A DNA stretch of 22,228 nt from Pelargonium cotyledonis (Eukaryota; Streptophyta; Magnoliopsida; Geraniales; Geraniaceae): assembly GCA_036897625.1 (NCBI GenBank), contig JAYMTA010001041.1:1-22228 (forward strand), given 5' to 3'. The notes under the pieces are model-generated. The model did not search any database. It worked only from the letters and a program-made list of their open reading frames with translations, and was not told the DNA's origin. Positions 19,295-22,228 of this stretch are shown in pieces. The position numbers and the translations under genes were made by a program. Position 1 is the first letter of the stretch, and the number at the start of each line of letters is the position of its first letter.

Positions 19295-19466
19295 CTACGC
19301 AGCACACATCCAATACTTGATGACCAAATTTCTAGAAACTTGGTGAAGTCTATAAAGTTATTTCAAAAGATGATATACTCGTTGCTCCCCCTTTCAGCAA
19401 AATTTTGGGATACTTTCATGTAAACTCCTTCTAAAATATCATCATGGAAGAACGCATTCATGTCTT
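19295..19466 (-). pseudogene. Copia remnant C: reverse-transcriptase block, inverted
   Basis: On the minus strand, 19436-19463 begins DMNAFFHDD. It continues ILEGVYMKVSQNFAERG, shifts frame, then reads EQRVYHLLK, stop, LYRLHQVSRNLVIKYW down to about 19306. This matches the copia RT phrases DVNNAFLHG, EEVYM..P.GF, V..L.KSLYGLKQA.R.W. Integrase (18405-19140) and RNase H (about 19745-20075) of the same remnant are on the plus strand. The RT segment sits in the right place but in the wrong orientation. The YVDD box was not located. Confidence 0.7.
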
Positions 19467-19744
19467 AAGTCAATATATTTAGAGACCTCGTTAGCCTCAT
19501 ATGGATAGATGTAGTTGATAGATTCCTTCAATATTTATAATTTGCCATGGGATAAGGCATTTTTTTCTTCTTATTTATAGCTCGCTTGCACTCTAAGATT
19601 ATTGTTTTCTTCTTTCTTGATTTGGTCATATGCCCCACAACACGTTGCTCTACGAAATGATACATACTATTTCTTAGATCTTCTCCGATCTCCTGGCGCT
19701 CCAAGAAGAAATTGGTTGTGTACGTCTTGGTCCACAACGGAGGC

Positions 19745-20075
19745 AAATTAAAGTACCGTGCTCTGGTAACAACTGCCAGTGAAATTGTTTAACTCATTCG
19801 ATTATTAATTGACCATGGTGTCTCACACTGTCACCAGTGTCCCTATTTTGTTACAACCAAGCCGCTTTTTACGTTGTAATCAATTCAATCTTTCACGAAC
19901 GCATCAAACACATTAAAACCGATTGTTATTTTGTCTGTTAACATATCCATTGTAATAATTTGTCACCACGATCAATTACCTGTTCGAAGCTGAACTTGCT
20001 GATATTTTCACAAACTCCCTTGGTCGTTATCGTTTTCATTTCTTATTAGGCAAGTTGAGCATTTTCACAATACAA
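19745..20075 (+). pseudogene. Copia remnant C: RNase H region
   Basis: Plus-strand frames read YRALVTTASEIV, then LLIDHGVSHTVTSVPIL, then CYNQAAF, FHERIKHIKTDC and, after another shift, ELADIFTNSLGRYRFHFLLGKLSIF. These match the copia RNase H tail (EAEYRA, CDN.AA, HER.KHIEIDCHF, LADI.TK.L). The catalytic Asp of CDN is Tyr here. A purine run (GGAGGAAAAG, 20086-20095) and TTTTGAGATATATATGG just after it look like a PPT and the start of a 3' LTR. Confidence 0.7.
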
Positions 20076-20099
20076 TATCCAACTTGGAGGAAAAGTTTT

Positions 20100-20673
20100 G
20101 AGATATATATGGAATATGTATATTTTGGGATTGACTGATTGCTACTGAATTTTTTATTCTCATCATATCTTTAATTTCTTAAATTGTGATGTAAATATCA
20201 GTAATAGTGCTTAGTCATGGGACAAACAATGTGTGCACATCTTCCAAATCAATGAAAAACATCATTCAGGTTTTTACCATCGGATTCTTTTCGATCAACA
20301 AGGACTAAACATCCTTCTAAACTTAATTTTTTATCTGTTGGACCAATTCAATCCATCCAAAATTGTGTTGCATTAACACTAAATTATAATGAAAATCGAA
20401 TCAATTTGTTGATCACGTAATTGACATTTCAAGAATGCAATGAATTGTTTAAGCTCAAGAATGCGTTCGCAACATTTCAAATTTTGATAAACTTTGAACA
20501 ACTTCAACTCAAGAAACCCTAAACGGGCATGAAACAAAATCATAGATATGAAATGAAACTAGCGGTATCTTCAAAGAATACAACATCGGCAACAAAACAT
20601 ATCACATCGTTACCCTCGCATTACAGTCTAGATACAGAATTCAGAAGACATAATGTGGCAGCAGAACCATTAC
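20100..20673. other. Possible 3' LTR of remnant C, then downstream flank of RPS5
   Basis: The first ~170 bp (TGAGATATATATGG onward) could be a decayed copia LTR, but no partner copy is present. The sequence nearest 20673 should contain the RPS5 3'UTR on the minus strand. No ORF or RNA gene was recognised. Confidence 0.4.
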
Positions 20674-22228
20674 TTATTGCCACAACAGCTCCATAGGTAG
20701 CCCTCGTTCTGCCGCAACTTCATGGAACTGCCTCATGCTTTGCATGGCAACAACGGTGGCTCTGGCGTTGTTAAGGGGGTTCTTACTCCTTAGTTGCTTT
20801 CCCAAAGCATTCTGGACACCTGCCAATTCAAGAACAACTCTAACCGCCCCTCCAGCAATCACTCCAGAACCCGGACATGCAGGCCTCAGCATCACTTTTG
20901 CTGCCCCGAAGATTCCGTCAGCCCTGAAACAATCTCATTTGGTTGACAGAATTCGCAAAGCGCATGCATTATAATATATGCAAATGTATTAGTCTTTGCA
21001 AGTAACTTTAAAACAACATAATGCCAATTCTAACTTTTCCTTCTTTTTTTGGTGTGAACCATCTGGTTAAAACCGGGCTCGAGCCAGGTAGAACAACAAA
21101 ACGACAAAACTCTATCCACAAAATTTTAACGCAATTGCATTTCCCTGATTCTCAAACATAAAACCTCAGGTTAAAATAGAGCAACTCCCTGCCAGTTGAT
21201 ATAGGAGTCCAACTTTCTACCCGTTTTTTTTAAGAGCAACATAATGTCAATTCTAACTTTTTTCTTTATGGTGTGAACCATCCGGTTGAAACAAAGGTTG
21301 AACCAGATAGAACCACAAGACGGCAAAACTCTACCTACCAAGTTTTAACGCATTTGCATTTCCTGATTCTCAAACCTAAGACATCTCGTTAAACTAGACC
21401 AACTCCATGCCAGTTGATCTAGGAGTCCAACTTTCTACCCATTTCTTTAGCAACATAATGCCAATTCTAACTTGTTTTCTTTTTTGGTGTGAACCATCTG
21501 GTTGAAACTGGACTCGAGCCAGGTAGAACCAAACTCTACCTACCAAGTTTTAAAGCAATTTCATTCCCGGATTCTTGAACCGAACCTAAGACCTCAAGTT
21601 AAATTAGAGCAACTCCCCACCAGTTGATCTAGGAGACCAACTTTTACCTGCTTTTTCTAAACCAAGAAAAAGTATTTGAAAGCTATGAAAGCTGATAATC
21701 AGTATCTTAGGTAATTGGCCTAGCAATGACAAGCTATCAATATCACCGTTAAAAACAAGTAACTCCAAAAGCAGACGCCATTGATAAAAGTAGAGGACTG
21801 CACAATCTGAGCAACAAAATGCATGAATTTTAAGAAAATTGAAGAAATAATTAGTTAGAAATGGTGGAAATTTGAATTACCTATGGGGGAAAGTAAGATA
21901 CTTGGTCATTGGAACGACGATGACGTTCCGGCGAGCATTGATGACCGATTTGTAGACAGCATCGGCAATCTCCTTGGCCTTTCCGACGCCGACGCCGACA
22001 CGGCCCTTCCTATCTCCGACCACCACAACAATCCTAAAATTCATCTGCTTCCCTCCTTTAACCACCTTGGTGACCCTCTTGATCTGCACAATCCGCTCCT
22101 CAAACTCGTCGCGAAACCTCACCCTTGGCTGGACGCCCAGCGAGCTCTCCCTCCTCGAGTCCGCGTCCATCTCCATGACGTCGTTGCCGAGAACGCTCAC
22201 TCCGCTGTAGACGGGTCCGTACAGCTTC
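20674..22228 (-). CDS. RPS5: Plastid small-subunit ribosomal protein uS5 (5' end outside window)
   Basis: Two exons, 21881-22228 and 20674-20923, are joined by donor CATAG|GTAATTC and acceptor TTTCAG|GGCTGAC, with a codon split AG|G giving [11 protein letters not shown]. The N-terminal S5 double-stranded-RNA-binding-like domain runs from [18 protein letters not shown] through [21 protein letters not shown] to [15 protein letters not shown]. The C-terminal S5 domain has [32 protein letters not shown] and [10 protein letters not shown], ending GLPMELLWQ with TAA at 20674-20676. The wording matches plastid uS5 of plants rather than cytosolic uS5. The protein would bind 16S rRNA at the decoding/helicase region of the chloroplast 30S subunit. 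Exon 1 is clearly GC-richer than its surroundings. The transit peptide lies beyond 22228; the frame enters at [12 protein letters not shown]. Confidence 0.92.
21014..21658 (-). repeat. Three tandem copies of a ~210-bp tRNA-like (SINE-like) unit in the RPS5 intron
   Basis: Copies lie at about 21014-21236, 21237-21450 and 21451-21658. On the minus strand each has a box-A-like TAGATCAACTGGCAGGGAG (compare tRNA TAGCTCAGTTGGTAGAGC). About 33 bp later comes a box-B-like GGTTTGAGAATC (in one copy GGTTCAAGAATCC). Then comes a shared body with TTAAAACTTGGTAGGTAGAG, GGCTCGAGTCC and GGTTCACACC followed by an A-rich stretch and GTTAGAATTGGCATTATGTTG. The repeat unit includes this tail, so local tandem duplication after one insertion fits better than three insertions. 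Copies 2 and 3 have small deletions. The tRNA-like strand is the same as that of RPS5. Confidence 0.65.

Noticed and set aside
19528..19746. A 72-codon minus-strand ORF with a Lys-rich centre.
   Set aside because: It lies between the inverted RT block and RNase H of a dead copia element and shows no recognisable RT motif. It may include inverted element sequence but cannot be supported as a gene.
20674..22228. Possibility that the uS5 gene is an inserted piece of plastid or bacterial DNA.
   Set aside because: It has a spliceosomal intron with GT-AG ends and an N-terminal extension before the S5 domain, so it is a nuclear gene.

Overview
The window looks like nuclear DNA of a flowering plant, probably a eudicot. 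It is AT-rich. Two genes with spliceosomal introns, both apparently for plastid proteins, lie at the edges, and about 18 kb of decayed transposable elements fill the space between. Everything was read by eye from the sequence. Family assignments rest on motif recognition, not on searches.

Left edge (1-1223, minus strand): the first three coding exons of a predicted plastid NAD(P)-binding Rossmann-fold protein with a GATGGVGR nucleotide-binding loop; the gene runs off the window. Right edge (20674-22228, minus strand): two exons of nuclear-encoded plastid ribosomal protein uS5 (RPS5), separated by a 957-bp intron that carries three tandem copies of a tRNA-like, SINE-like unit. Both genes are transcribed leftward.

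Middle, left to right: (1) about 2010-4200, a minus-strand LINE (L1-type) remnant with an endonuclease domain but no reverse transcriptase; (2) 4210-5742, no recognisable gene; (3) about 6028-16675, a plus-strand hAT DNA transposon whose transposase is a pseudogene, with a BED zinc finger at 14.77 kb, a C-terminal dimerisation domain at 15.67-15.9 kb and a last exon ending at 16108. Intron 1 of that transposase gene (6200-14590) holds two complete LTR retrotransposons side by side. Element A (6297-9420, minus) is non-autonomous with target duplication TATTG. Element B (9431-14085, plus) is a Ty1/copia element with all domains but many lesions and target duplication ATATT. (4) 16685-17480, an LTR-like stretch whose first part repeats 5743-5960; (5) about 17480-20100, a much older Ty1/copia remnant (C) in which the reverse-transcriptase segment lies on the opposite strand to the integrase and RNase H around it.

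The order of events can be read in part. The hAT came first, A and B then entered adjacent 5-bp targets in its intron, and removing both restores an intron of about 600 bp. The two LTRs of A differ at roughly 7% of sites. Those of B differ at 9 of 201 sites, all transitions. I found no RNA gene, CRISPR array or defence system, and no convincing undescribed functional system. The most unusual items are the unrecognised ORFs of element A, the inverted RT block in C, and the tandem SINE-like triplication in the uS5 intron.
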